Source of the DNA: Faecalibacter macacae
GTDB lineage: Bacteria > Bacteroidota > Bacteroidia > Flavobacteriales > Weeksellaceae
Assembly (NCBI RefSeq): GCF_003687725.1
Contig: NZ_RDOJ01000004.1
Span: 1-64,000 of the forward strand
Length of the DNA stretch: 64,000 nt
Direction of reading: 5' to 3'
Shown here: in pieces, positions 27,314 to 36,475 of the stretch
How the letters are laid out: every line of letters starts with the position of its first letter
Numbering within the stretch: the first letter of the stretch is position 1
Notes under the pieces: model-generated
What the model was told of the DNA's origin: nothing
Database searches by the model: none
Seen by the model: only the letters and a program-made list of their open reading frames with translations
Made by a program: the position numbers and the translations under genes

Positions 27314-28156
27314 TTAGAATTGAATATTGTCTATCAAACGAATATCTCCTGCATAGGCAACAATAAAACCTCTTGTTTTTACATCAGTATTAAATGTATC
27401 AATAGGTTGTAATTTTTCTTCGTCTGTTATTGTAAAATACTCTAATTCGAAAGCTGATTGTGCAAAAGTTTCTTTTACAAAATCGATTACTTCTGTTGGT
27501 GTTTTACCTTTGTTTTTTAAAGCTACAGCTTCTTTTAAAACTTGGTAAATAAATGGTGCCGCTTCTAAATTTTCAGAAGTTAATCGCATATTTCTTGAGC
27601 TTAATGCTAATCCATTATCTGCTCTGAAAATAGGCATCGGAACAACTTCAACATCAATTTGTTCTTGCTTTACCATTTCTTGAATGATGCGGATTTGTTG
27701 AAAATCTTTTTCACCAAAATAAGCCTTAGTAGGATTTACAGCTCTAAATAATTTAGCTACAACTGTGGCAACCCCATCAAAGTGACCTGGACGAAATTCG
27801 CCTTCCATTACTTTATCAATTCCGTCAAAATCGTACACTTTAGCAACTTCACCTTTATTATATAAATCAGAAACTGGAGGTAAGTAAACAAAATCAACAC
27901 CAATTTCTGTTAACAATTTTATATCATTTTCCTCCGTTCGAGGATATTTTTCTAGATCTTCAGGATTGTTAAATTGTGTAGGATTTACAAAAATACTTAC
28001 TACAGTGTAATCGTTTTGGGCGATAGAAGCTTTGGCTAAAGACAAGTGTCCATCGTGTAAAGCGCCCATTGTTGGAAGAAATCCGATTGTTTTCCCTTCT
28101 TTTTTTAGGTTTTGTATGAAAGGCGTTAATTTATCCTTTTCTGTAAATACAACCAT
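27314..28156 (-). CDS. panC: Pantothenate synthetase
   Basis: A 280-residue enzyme that joins pantoate and beta-alanine with ATP. PTMGALHDGHLSL holds the HxGH nucleotide motif, followed by VSIFVNPTQFN, RPGHFDGVATVVAKLF, YFGEKDFQQ and LALSSRNMRL, which is the KMSKS-like loop. All are intact and the length is normal. A promoter with both elements lies upstream at 28190-28219. With panD, two of the four pathway steps are here; panB and panE were not seen. Confidence 0.97.
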   Translation of the reverse strand: MVVFTEKDKLTPFIQNLKKEGKTIGFLPTMGALHDGHLSLAKASIAQNDYTVVSIFVNPTQFNNPEDLEKYPRTEENDIKLLTEIGVDFVYLPPVSDLYNKGEVAKVYDFDGIDKVMEGEFRPGHFDGVATVVAKLFRAVNPTKAYFGEKDFQQIRIIQEMVKQEQIDVEVVPMPIFRADNGLALSSRNMRLTSENLEAAPFIYQVLKEAVALKNKGKTPTEVIDFVKETFAQSAFELEYFTITDEEKLQPIDTFNTDVKTRGFIVAYAGDIRLIDNIQF

Positions 28157-28189
28157 ATCAATGATGTTAAAAAAAAACTAATATAGGAG

Positions 28190-28219
28190 CAAAGCTACTA
28201 TAAGGAAATAATATATCAA
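28190..28219 (-). promoter_or_regulatory. Promoter of panC-panD
   Basis: On the minus strand a TTG (28217-28219) is followed after 19 bases by TAGCTTTG (28190-28197), matching the Bacteroidota -33/-7 arrangement, 33 bases before the panC ATG. Confidence 0.65.
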
Positions 28220-28229
28220 CAATTTTTTG

Positions 28230-28237
28230 TAATTTTG
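28230..28237 (+). promoter_or_regulatory. -7 box for the glycogen-synthase-like gene
   Basis: TAATTTTG matches TAnnTTTG, 38 bases before the ATG at 28276. Its upstream half lies over the divergent panC promoter, so the two promoters are back to back. Confidence 0.5.
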
Positions 28238-28275
28238 TGCCTTATTTATTCATTAGGAAAATAGTATAAAGTATT

Positions 28276-29088
28276 ATGGAAGGAAAGCGCATATTGTATG
28301 TAACAACAGAAATGACTCCTTACTTTCCTGAAAATCCGATGTCGTCTCAAGCATTAGACTTGCCAAAAGTTATGCAATCTAATGGTGCAGACGTTCGTAT
28401 ATTTATGCCTCGTTTTGGTGCAATTAACGAAAGAAGACATCAGCTACACGAAGTAATTCGTCTTTCAGGAATGAATATGATTGTGAATGATTTAGATCAA
28501 CCATTAATTATTAAAGTAGCTTCTGTTCCAGGAGAAAGGTTACAAGTCTATTTCATCGACAATGAAGAATACTTCAAACGTAAAGACGTTTATGATACTG
28601 ATGGAGTATTATGTTCAGATAATGATGAACGAGCTATTTTCTTCGCTAAAGGTGTTTTAGAAACAGTTAAAAAATTAAATTGGAAACCAGATGTGGTTCA
28701 TGTAATGGGATGGATGTCTAGTTTAGTACCTACTTATTTAAAAGAGTATTATTCAGATGATCCTTTCTTCCAAGACGCAAAAGTTGTTGTTTCTTTATTT
28801 GATAACGGTTTTGAAGGGGAGTTAGATAATCAATTAGTTGAAAAATTATCTTTCGATAAAGTTGAAGGAAATATTAAACAATACATAGAAAAACCAACTC
28901 ATTTAGGAATGATTCAAGCTTCTTTAGAGTATGCAGATGCTGTAGCAAAAGGAGAAGAAGTAATTCCACAAGATGTTAAAAAATACATCGAAAGTAAAAA
29001 TATTCCGTTATTAGATTTCTGTGAAAAAGAACAATCTAAAGAGGTTTACAATACTTTTTACATGGAAGAGGTAATGAACTCTAATTAA
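28276..29088 (+). CDS. Glycogen/starch synthase family protein, N-terminal domain only
   Basis: A 270-residue protein resembling the N-terminal (acceptor-side) Rossmann domain of GT5 glycogen synthases: ILYVTTEMTPYFPENPMSSQ, ADVRIFMPRFGAINERRHQ, and WKPDVVHVMGWMSSLVPTYL. Full GlgA enzymes have about 480 residues; the donor-binding C-terminal domain is absent, and the usual KxGGL start is replaced. The reading frame is clean and bacteroidetal relatives of this size exist, so it is probably not a broken gene. Catalysis as a glycogen synthase is doubtful. DUF4270 and glmS follow on the same strand. Confidence 0.82.
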   Translation: MEGKRILYVTTEMTPYFPENPMSSQALDLPKVMQSNGADVRIFMPRFGAINERRHQLHEVIRLSGMNMIVNDLDQPLIIKVASVPGERLQVYFIDNEEYFKRKDVYDTDGVLCSDNDERAIFFAKGVLETVKKLNWKPDVVHVMGWMSSLVPTYLKEYYSDDPFFQDAKVVVSLFDNGFEGELDNQLVEKLSFDKVEGNIKQYIEKPTHLGMIQASLEYADAVAKGEEVIPQDVKKYIESKNIPLLDFCEKEQSKEVYNTFYMEEVMNSN

Positions 29089-29108
29089 ATCAACCACTCT
29101 AAATTACA

Positions 29109-30698
29109 ATGAAAAAATTTTTTAATATCCTACTTTCGTCTACATTAGCATTTGCAGTTGGTAGTACAATTGTTTCGTGTGAAGAAGAAACGTTAGGATT
29201 AGGAGGTGGATTAGTCGGTGGAGATGCAAATGGAAATGTAGCTTCTTATGATGTAATCGCATACAACACATACTATGATTCATTAAAAGCTGATCAGAAA
29301 GTATTACAAAATGCAATTTTAGGTGCATATCAAGAACCTATTTTTGGAAAAACTAAAGCGAACTTTATTTCGCAATTTAGAATGAATACTACAGGACCAG
29401 TATTTGGTAAAAATCCAACTGTAGATTCTGTACACTTATTTATTCCAGTATATCACAATACTACATCGGATTCTGTAATTACAGATACTATAAACTTAAG
29501 TAAACCAGGTGTTAAACCTGAAGATTCTGATACGATCTTAATTCGTAAGACATATAAAGTTGATTCTATTTACGGAAAGAAAGATTTAAATATGAAGTTG
29601 AATGTACGTGAAATAAACACGGTTTTATATTCAGATTCATCTTATTATTCTAATCCAAATCATAGAGCGCAAGATCAAATAACAATTAATCCTACTATTT
29701 TAGGATCTAAAGTAATTGGATCTAAAGTGCAGAATATTACCATTAAAGAAAAAGTTGGTACAACTAATATTTACGAAGAAAAAGTTGGTTACAAAATTTC
29801 TTTAGACAAAGATTTTTTCCAAACTAAAATTATCAATAACGAAAACACAGGTTTATTAGGTGATTATGCAACGTTTATTCGTCGAGTAATTCAAGGTATT
29901 GATATTTCTGTTGAAGAAGATAACGGATTCTTATTTGCTTTCAATCCAAATCAATTGGCAATCAAAATGTATTACTCAAACGATTCTTCTACAGAGGGAC
30001 AGCGTAATAATACTTCTGTTGATTTTTCATTTACAAATGTTTGGAGTAGTACAACAGGATACAATGTACAAGTAAATCAAATTGAAAATTCAGGAAAAGG
30101 TTCTGCTTTTGTTAACAATTTGAATGATCCTAATAAAATGATTAACGGTTCTTCTCGTTTATTTTTAAATGGAACGGATGGAACACGTGTTAATGTTAAA
30201 TTAATTGAAGAACAAATCAATCAATTAAAATCGAATATTGCAGCAAATAATTGGGTAATTATTGGTGCAAAACTTCAATTTCATATTGATGAATCATATA
30301 ATTTCCCAAAACCAGGTTTTTTAATGGCTTGGAATAATTATAAGAAAGATGGCAAATATGTAAATGAATTATTTGATGACGTATTATCATTTTATAATGC
30401 TTATCCATCAAACGTTCATTTCAATCCATTTGTAGGCGGAGATACAAAACATTATACAATTGATATTACAAAACATATCAAGAATATGGTAGAGTTAGGT
30501 AAAACTTACGAGGATCAGGAAATGATTGTTACAATGGGTAACTTCTTAATGGGTACATCAGATACTTCGACAATTTTCTCTACTAGTCCTTTCTATAGAA
30601 ATACAATCGCGAATCCATATCGTGTTGTTTTACATGGAAATGCATCAGAAGATGTAGAGAAGAAATTAAAACTTTTAGTATATTACACAAAAAAATAA
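29109..30698 (+). CDS. DUF4270 lipoprotein
   Basis: A 529-residue predicted lipoprotein: signal ending IVSC (Cys24) and then an acidic and Gly-rich spacer. The remainder is beta-rich with phrases such as FGKTKANFISQFRMN and VDSVHLFIPVY, which match my recollection of the DUF4270 family of Bacteroidota. Function is unknown; outer-membrane location is inferred. It sits 20 bases after the glycogen-synthase-like gene and 12 bases before glmS, so the three are likely one transcript. Confidence 0.83.
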   Translation: MKKFFNILLSSTLAFAVGSTIVSCEEETLGLGGGLVGGDANGNVASYDVIAYNTYYDSLKADQKVLQNAILGAYQEPIFGKTKANFISQFRMNTTGPVFGKNPTVDSVHLFIPVYHNTTSDSVITDTINLSKPGVKPEDSDTILIRKTYKVDSIYGKKDLNMKLNVREINTVLYSDSSYYSNPNHRAQDQITINPTILGSKVIGSKVQNITIKEKVGTTNIYEEKVGYKISLDKDFFQTKIINNENTGLLGDYATFIRRVIQGIDISVEEDNGFLFAFNPNQLAIKMYYSNDSSTEGQRNNTSVDFSFTNVWSSTTGYNVQVNQIENSGKGSAFVNNLNDPNKMINGSSRLFLNGTDGTRVNVKLIEEQINQLKSNIAANNWVIIGAKLQFHIDESYNFPKPGFLMAWNNYKKDGKYVNELFDDVLSFYNAYPSNVHFNPFVGGDTKHYTIDITKHIKNMVELGKTYEDQEMIVTMGNFLMGTSDTSTIFSTSPFYRNTIANPYRVVLHGNASEDVEKKLKLLVYYTKK

Positions 30699-30710
30699 TA
30701 ACAACTTAAT

Positions 30711-32558
30711 ATGTGTGGAATAGTTGGTTATATAGGACATCGTGAAGCGTATCCTATCATTATAAACGGATTAAAGCGTTTAGAATATAGAGGTTATGAT
30801 AGTGCTGGTTTAGTATTATCTACCGAACAAGGTTTTCAACTTGCTAAAACAAGAGGTAAAGTTGTTGATTTAGAAGAAAAATCATCAGATTTAGATAAAA
30901 CTCCAAATATTGGGATTGGACATACACGTTGGGCTACTCATGGAGTTCCGAATGATGTTAATTCACACCCACATTTATCTAATAACGGAAGATTAGTTTT
31001 AGTTCACAATGGAATTATAGAAAACTACGAATCAATTAAAAAATTATTAACTGATAAAGGATATGTTTTCCACAGTGATACTGATACTGAGGTTTTAGTT
31101 AACTTTATTCAGTTATTCCAAGAGGAGCAAAATTTATCTTTAGCAGAAGCAGTTCGTGTAGCTTTAAACGAAGTTATCGGAGCTTATGCAATTGCAGTTT
31201 TAGATAATCAAGATCCAGAAACTGTTGTAGTTGGTCGTTTAGGAAGCCCATTAGCTATTGGTATTGGAGATAACGAATTTTTTGTTGCTTCTGATGCTTC
31301 GCCATTTATTGAATTTACAAAAGATGCTGTTTATTTAGAAGATGGAGACATGGCTACAATTCGTTTAGGTGAAAAAGTAGACGTACGTACAATCCAAAAT
31401 AATGAACCTGTCTCTTTAGATATTCAAGAATTACAATTAAATATTGAAGCAATTGAAAAAGGAGGATTCGAGCATTTTATGTTAAAAGAAATCTACGAAC
31501 AGCCTCGTTCAATTCGTGATACAATGCGCGGACGTTTATTAGTTGACGAAGGTATAATTAAAATGGCTGGTATTTGGGATCATCAAGAGAAGTTCTTAAA
31601 TGCAAAGCGTATTATTATTGTTGCTTGTGGAACTTCTTACCATGCAGGTTTAGTTGCTGAATACATGATTGAGGATTTTGCTCGTATTCCTGTTGAAGTA
31701 GAATATGCATCAGAATTCCGTTACCGTAATCCAATCATCAAGAAAAGTGATGTAGTAATTGCTATTTCACAATCGGGTGAAACTGCAGATACGTTAGCAG
31801 CATTAAAATTAGCGAAGGAAAAAGGAGCATTTATTTTTGGTATTAACAACGTAGTTGGTTCTTCAATCGCTCGTATTACAGATGCTGGTGCTTACACGCA
31901 CGCAGGACCAGAAATTGGTGTTGCTTCTACAAAAGCATTTACAGCTCAGTTAACAATTTTAGCATTAATTGCTTTAAAATTAGGTAAACACAATGGACAA
32001 TTATCAGCAGCTCAATTTAATTTATTAACAAACGAGTTAGAGCGTATTCCTGATTTAGTTCAGCAAATATTAGAAAATTGTGAAGGAGTTGTTGATAAAA
32101 TCGCAGAAAAATATAAAGATAATAGTAATGCAATTTATTTAGGACGTGGATACAACTATCCATCTGCTTTAGAAGGTGCATTAAAATTAAAAGAGATTTC
32201 TTACATCCACGCAGAAGGATATCCAGCTGCAGAGATGAAACACGGACCAATCGCTTTATTAGACGAAAACATGCCAGTTATTGTTATCGCGACTAAGAAA
32301 GGTTACTACGAAAAAGTAGTTTCTAATATTCAAGAAATTAAATCTCGTTCAGCTAAAGTAATCGCTATCGTTAATGAAGGTGATGAGCAAGTTTCAGCAA
32401 TGGCTGATGACGTAATTGTTATCCCAGAAACTGCAGAGGAATTCTCTCCAATTTTAACAGCTATTCCATTACAATTATTATCGTACTGGATTGCAGTTAA
32501 ATTAGATAAAAACGTAGATCAACCTCGTAATTTAGCTAAGTCTGTAACTGTTGAATAA
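30711..32558 (+). CDS. glmS: Glutamine-fructose-6-phosphate aminotransferase (isomerizing)
   Basis: Makes glucosamine-6-phosphate, the first committed step to UDP-GlcNAc for peptidoglycan and lipid A. The 615 residues are full length. After Met removal, Cys2 (MCGIVGYIG) is the glutaminase nucleophile; HTRWATHG and NGIIENYESIK complete that domain. Two SIS domains follow: ACGTSYHAGLVAEYMIED, ISQSGETADTLAALK and GRGYNYPSALEGALKLKE, and the enzyme ends PRNLAKSVTVE as usual. There is no room for a glmS ribozyme in the 12-base gap upstream. A terminator follows. Confidence 0.98.
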   Translation: MCGIVGYIGHREAYPIIINGLKRLEYRGYDSAGLVLSTEQGFQLAKTRGKVVDLEEKSSDLDKTPNIGIGHTRWATHGVPNDVNSHPHLSNNGRLVLVHNGIIENYESIKKLLTDKGYVFHSDTDTEVLVNFIQLFQEEQNLSLAEAVRVALNEVIGAYAIAVLDNQDPETVVVGRLGSPLAIGIGDNEFFVASDASPFIEFTKDAVYLEDGDMATIRLGEKVDVRTIQNNEPVSLDIQELQLNIEAIEKGGFEHFMLKEIYEQPRSIRDTMRGRLLVDEGIIKMAGIWDHQEKFLNAKRIIIVACGTSYHAGLVAEYMIEDFARIPVEVEYASEFRYRNPIIKKSDVVIAISQSGETADTLAALKLAKEKGAFIFGINNVVGSSIARITDAGAYTHAGPEIGVASTKAFTAQLTILALIALKLGKHNGQLSAAQFNLLTNELERIPDLVQQILENCEGVVDKIAEKYKDNSNAIYLGRGYNYPSALEGALKLKEISYIHAEGYPAAEMKHGPIALLDENMPVIVIATKKGYYEKVVSNIQEIKSRSAKVIAIVNEGDEQVSAMADDVIVIPETAEEFSPILTAIPLQLLSYWIAVKLDKNVDQPRNLAKSVTVE

Positions 32559-32580
32559 TTTTTAACAATTATATATTTAA

Positions 32581-32610
32581 AAAGGGATAGCTTTTTGCTA
32601 TCCTTTTTTT
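32581..32610 (+). terminator. Rho-independent terminator after glmS
   Basis: Seven-base arms GGATAGC and GCTATCC around a five-T loop are followed by seven T, 22 bases past the glmS stop. Confidence 0.88.
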
Positions 32611-32662
32611 ACGCCTTTTAATTAAAAAAATTATATTTTTAAAATATAGAATAAAAGATAAA

Positions 32663-33250
32663 ATGTTTACTGGAATTGTAGAAAAAGTAGGTAAAGTAAC
32701 TGCTATAGAAAAAGATCAAACAAATGTTCATTTTTGGATCGAATCAGATTTTACAAATGAGCTGAAAATTGATCAAAGTGTAGCACACAATGGTGTGTGC
32801 TTAACAGTTGTAGATTTTAACGAAAATAAATATAAAGTAACTGCAATTCAAGAAACTCTTAATAAAACAAACTTAGGAGATTTAGAAGTTGATAGTTTAA
32901 TTAATTTAGAACGTTGCTTACAATTTAATGGTCGTATAGATGGTCACATTGTTCAAGGACACGTAGACCAAACTGGTGTTGTAAAAAGTGTAGAAAACAA
33001 AGACGGAAGTAATATCATTACGATTAATTACGACGAAGAATTATACGGTAATGTAACAGTAGCTAAAGGATCAATTTGTATCAACGGAGTTAGTTTAACA
33101 GTTGTTGATAGTTCGGTTGGCGAATTATCTGTTGCAATTATTCCTTATACATGGGAATTTACTAATTTACATACTTTAAAAGCAGGTTCTCAAGTTAATT
33201 TAGAATTTGATATTTTAGGAAAATACATCAAACGATTAATGGTTAAATAA
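32663..33250 (+). CDS. ribE: Riboflavin synthase
   Basis: A 195-residue alpha-type riboflavin synthase that dismutates two lumazine molecules to riboflavin. The two-barrel repeat is visible: MFTGIVEKVGKV, HNGVCLTVVDF and GHIVQGHVDQTG, then a second GSICINGVSLTVVD and ending in FDILGKYIKRL. The N-terminal MFTGIVE start fixes the ATG. No FMN riboswitch was seen upstream. The histidine kinase gene starts 6 bases later. Confidence 0.97.
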   Translation: MFTGIVEKVGKVTAIEKDQTNVHFWIESDFTNELKIDQSVAHNGVCLTVVDFNENKYKVTAIQETLNKTNLGDLEVDSLINLERCLQFNGRIDGHIVQGHVDQTGVVKSVENKDGSNIITINYDEELYGNVTVAKGSICINGVSLTVVDSSVGELSVAIIPYTWEFTNLHTLKAGSQVNLEFDILGKYIKRLMVK

Positions 33251-33256
33251 AAGCAT

Positions 33257-34714
33257 ATGTGGAAACGATTTCGCATAACTCCTAATTCGCTTCCGATTAA
33301 AATAACACTCTATATGTTAGCAGTGTTGCTAACTACTGCAGTGTTAATTTTGATTATAACCAATCGTCACTTTAACGAACAGACAAAACGATACCACGAA
33401 GATATTTTAATGAAGAAGGAAAAAGCAGTACTTCTTTCCATTAATTATCTCTTAGATTCTTATCCAGAAGTTAACGAAGATAACATTGTTAAAGTACTTG
33501 AAACTCGTATTCTTGAGATTAACGATATTCAAAAATTATCTATCGTTATCTATGATTTAAGAGGGAATCAAGTTTTAACAACAGAAGCAAGAAATCCTAA
33601 ATATCCCGTTTTACCACAAAATATATTAGATTCATTAAATAAGAATGACCAATATGTAGAAGTTGGTGAAAGTTTAGGTGATCAGCGATCATATTATGCC
33701 TCATATAATTACATCAAAGATGTTACAGAAACCAAGAAATTAGCAATTGTAGCACTGCCTTACGAAACCAATGATATCTTTTTACAGGAAGATATGAACA
33801 CTTTAATTGGTAGTTATGGTGTTGCTTTTGTTTTTATTATTCTTTTGGGTGCGATTATGATTTACGTTGTAAGTAAGAATACATTTAATCGACTAACTTC
33901 TTTTGCAGATCGTATTAAAGAAACGGAAGTAATATCCAATAATCTCCCGATTTTATACGATAAAGATGACGAAATTAAAGTTTTGGTAGATGCTTATAAC
34001 GAAATGTTGGTCAAATTAAAGGATCAATCCGAGTTGTTAGCAGATATAGAACGTCAAGAAGCTTGGAGAGAATTTGCTCGTCAAGTTGCTCATGAAATTA
34101 AAAACCCATTAACTCCAATGAAGTTGATGATTCAAAATTACATGAGAAAATTTGAGACAGATGATGAAGTTTTAGATGAACGTACGAATAGGACGGCTAA
34201 TATATTATTACAACAAATCGATACAATAGAGTCAATTGCAGATGCGTTTTCAGATTTCGCAAAAATGCCTTCTCGTAAAGATGAGTTAATAGATGTTGTT
34301 GAAATTACTAAGAATACATTAGATATTTTCGATGGTCCATCTATCATTTTTACATCGTCAAGGCCAGTGATACAAATGTATTTTGATAAGCAATATTTAA
34401 ACAGAATTATTACAAATATTGTAAAAAATGCATTTCAATCAATTCCACATAGTAGAGAACCAAAAATTCTAGTTGATTTATCAATTCAAAGAAATAATTT
34501 AGAAATTATTATAGAAGATAATGGAAAAGGAATTTCTGATGAAGATAAAAAAGAAATTTTTAAACCTCGTTTCACTACAAAATCAAGTGGATCTGGAATT
34601 GGACTTTCAATGGTTAAAAAAATTATTGAAGATTACGACGGTGAAATAACTTTTGAAAGTGCCGAAGATGTAGGTACTAAATTTATTATTCAATTACCAT
34701 ATACACATGAATAG
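33257..34714 (+). CDS. NtrY-like sensor histidine kinase
   Basis: A 485-residue membrane kinase. Membrane spans near residues 16-35 and 184-205 enclose an extracytoplasmic sensor region of about 150 residues. A HAMP-like linker (207-255) precedes the HisKA domain with VAHEIKNPLTPMKLM (His279) and a complete HATPase_c domain: NIVKNAFQSIPH (N box), IEDNGKGISDEDK (G1), and TTKSSGSGIGLSMVKKI (G2). No response regulator lies nearby, so the partner is elsewhere. It is tightly packed between ribE (6-base gap) and trmN6 (8-base overlap). Confidence 0.92.
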   Translation: MWKRFRITPNSLPIKITLYMLAVLLTTAVLILIITNRHFNEQTKRYHEDILMKKEKAVLLSINYLLDSYPEVNEDNIVKVLETRILEINDIQKLSIVIYDLRGNQVLTTEARNPKYPVLPQNILDSLNKNDQYVEVGESLGDQRSYYASYNYIKDVTETKKLAIVALPYETNDIFLQEDMNTLIGSYGVAFVFIILLGAIMIYVVSKNTFNRLTSFADRIKETEVISNNLPILYDKDDEIKVLVDAYNEMLVKLKDQSELLADIERQEAWREFARQVAHEIKNPLTPMKLMIQNYMRKFETDDEVLDERTNRTANILLQQIDTIESIADAFSDFAKMPSRKDELIDVVEITKNTLDIFDGPSIIFTSSRPVIQMYFDKQYLNRIITNIVKNAFQSIPHSREPKILVDLSIQRNNLEIIIEDNGKGISDEDKKEIFKPRFTTKSSGSGIGLSMVKKIIEDYDGEITFESAEDVGTKFIIQLPYTHE

Positions 34715-35414
34715 AAAGCCTTTTAGGTTTAAACAGTTTGAAATTTTTCAGGATCAAACAGCAATGAAGGTAGGAACAGATGGCGTGTTATTGGGAGCTT
34801 GGGCTAATTTAGAATCCGGAAATAGGATTTTAGATATTGGTACAGGAACTGGATTAATTTCCTTAATGCTTGCTCAACGTTTTTCTGAAGCATTTATAGA
34901 TGCAGTCGAATTAGATGTTGATGCCTTTAAACAAGCAGAAGAAAACTTCTCAAATGCAAAATTTTCTGAACGATTAAATATTACAAAAACTGCAATTCAG
35001 GATTTTGAATCCGATTCGAATTTTGATTTAATTGTTAGTAATCCACCTTTTTTTATCATAAACGATAGAGTAGAGTTGGATGCTCGTAAAAAAGCAAGAC
35101 AACAAGAAACGCTTACTTTTAAAGATTTATTAACGAAGTCTGCACAATTATTAACTGATAATGGAGTTGCTTGTTATGTAATTCCTTTTGATTTAGAATC
35201 AAATTTTCTTCAGATTGCGAAAGAATTAAATCTTTTTCCGTCTAAAATTGTTCATGTTAAAGGAAATAAAGAAGCCGAAGTTAAACGTAGTTTAATTGCT
35301 TTAAAATTTAATCAACAAGAATTAATCATTTCTGAATTGATTATAGAAATCGCAAGGCACCAATACACGGAAGATTACATTAATCTTACCAAAGAATTTT
35401 ATTTAAAAATGTAA
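34707..35414 (+). CDS. trmN6: tRNA1(Val) adenine(37)-N6-methyltransferase
   Basis: A 235-residue methyltransferase of the YfiC/TrmN6 family, which makes m6A37 in tRNA-Val in E. coli. The opening FRFKQFEIFQDQTAMKVGTD is characteristic; LDIGTGTGLISLMLAQR is SAM motif I; and VSNPPFF is the N-P-P-F/Y active site for adenine N6. The tRNA target in this organism is inferred. Start lies inside the histidine kinase gene by 8 bases, and the next methyltransferase begins 2 bases after the stop. Confidence 0.92.
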   Translation: MNRKPFRFKQFEIFQDQTAMKVGTDGVLLGAWANLESGNRILDIGTGTGLISLMLAQRFSEAFIDAVELDVDAFKQAEENFSNAKFSERLNITKTAIQDFESDSNFDLIVSNPPFFIINDRVELDARKKARQQETLTFKDLLTKSAQLLTDNGVACYVIPFDLESNFLQIAKELNLFPSKIVHVKGNKEAEVKRSLIALKFNQQELIISELIIEIARHQYTEDYINLTKEFYLKM

Positions 35415-35416
35415 AA

Positions 35417-36418
35417 ATGTCAATCTATCAAAATTATAAATCAACGTTTACTTCAAAAAATGTAAGTCAATTCAATGACTTATTGAACCAGATTGAGTTT
35501 GAAAAATTAGGATTATCCGAATATAATCTAAATTATATTCAAGAAATGAAACCTACTTTTTTCTACTATATACAATTGTTTGATTTTACGGTGCAAGATT
35601 TTGTAGCAAACAATGATTATAAAGATAAATGGATTATAGATTTTGGAGGTGGACACGGTTTTTTAAGCCTTTATTTAAAATTTTTAGGATTTAAAGTAAT
35701 CTATTGTGATTTTAATGAAAATGCTGTTCAAACGGCTCGAAAAGTAGCTCAAACAATAGGTTTTGGTCCAGAATATTACGTAAAAGGTTCTTCTAAAGAA
35801 ATAATTGATCTAATTCGTGAAGAAAATTTAAATGTTGAGTATTTAATTTCGACAGATACGATTGAACATGTGTATGATTTGGATGAAATGTTGAAAAATT
35901 TTATTCAAATCAATCCAAAAATTAAGATGATTTTTACAACTGCATCTAATTTTGATAATAAAATCAAGTCGAAAAAATTGCAAAAAGCGATGATTAAAGA
36001 CGAAATTGAAGATTTTATTCCAAAACGTAAAACATATATTTCAAATAATTTCAAAAGTTTAAAAGAAGATGAAATTAATTTTTTAGCAGAAAAATCTAGA
36101 GGTTTACGTTATGTTGAATTAGATGATTTTGTTAATTATTATCAAGAAAATAACAAAATTAAACCTGTAGATGTCGATCAATTCAATTGTTGCGAACCTG
36201 ATTTTGGAGCTTGGACTGAACGAATTTTACCTTTAGATTACTACAAGAAATTAGGCGAAAAATACGGTTTAAAATTGGCAGTTGATAATAGTTTTTACTG
36301 TATAATTGATAAGTCTGGTATGAAGAGACTTGTAGTTAAATATCTAAATATGTTTGTGTTGAAAAACCCTGGTTTAGGAATCAAATTAGCGCCAACAATA
36401 ATTTTAAAATATAACTAA
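35417..36418 (+). CDS. Class I methyltransferase of unknown substrate
   Basis: A 333-residue protein. SAM motif I reads WIIDFGGGHGFLSLYLKFLG, followed by VIYCDFNENAVQTARK with the ribose-binding Asp, and ISTDTIEHVYDLDEM as the post-motif. The C-terminal 150 residues (about 190-333) match nothing I recognise and include CCEPDFGAWTERILPLDYY. It may act on a glycan or a small molecule; nothing in the context decides. It ends the plus-strand run and is followed by a strong terminator. Confidence 0.75.
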   Translation: MSIYQNYKSTFTSKNVSQFNDLLNQIEFEKLGLSEYNLNYIQEMKPTFFYYIQLFDFTVQDFVANNDYKDKWIIDFGGGHGFLSLYLKFLGFKVIYCDFNENAVQTARKVAQTIGFGPEYYVKGSSKEIIDLIREENLNVEYLISTDTIEHVYDLDEMLKNFIQINPKIKMIFTTASNFDNKIKSKKLQKAMIKDEIEDFIPKRKTYISNNFKSLKEDEINFLAEKSRGLRYVELDDFVNYYQENNKIKPVDVDQFNCCEPDFGAWTERILPLDYYKKLGEKYGLKLAVDNSFYCIIDKSGMKRLVVKYLNMFVLKNPGLGIKLAPTIILKYN

Positions 36419-36421
36419 AAT

Positions 36422-36454
36422 AAAAAGTCGACTTCTTTTGAAGTCGACTTTTTT
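36422..36454. terminator. Bidirectional terminator between convergent genes
   Basis: Perfect 14-base arms (AAAAAGTCGACTTC and complement) around a TTTT loop with T runs on both strands, between the methyltransferase and pckA. Confidence 0.9.
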
Positions 36455-36475
36455 GTATTTAATATCAAGTAATTA

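Noticed and set aside
28276-29088. Glycogen-synthase-like gene as a truncated pseudogene
   Set aside because: The frame is intact, ends in a normal stop, and no remnant of the second domain follows; similar short forms are known to me from Bacteroidota.
30699-30710. glmS ribozyme
   Set aside because: Only 12 bases separate DUF4270 and glmS, far too short.
32611-32662. FMN riboswitch upstream of ribE
   Set aside because: The gap after the glmS terminator is about 50 A/T-rich bases with none of the conserved RFN helices.
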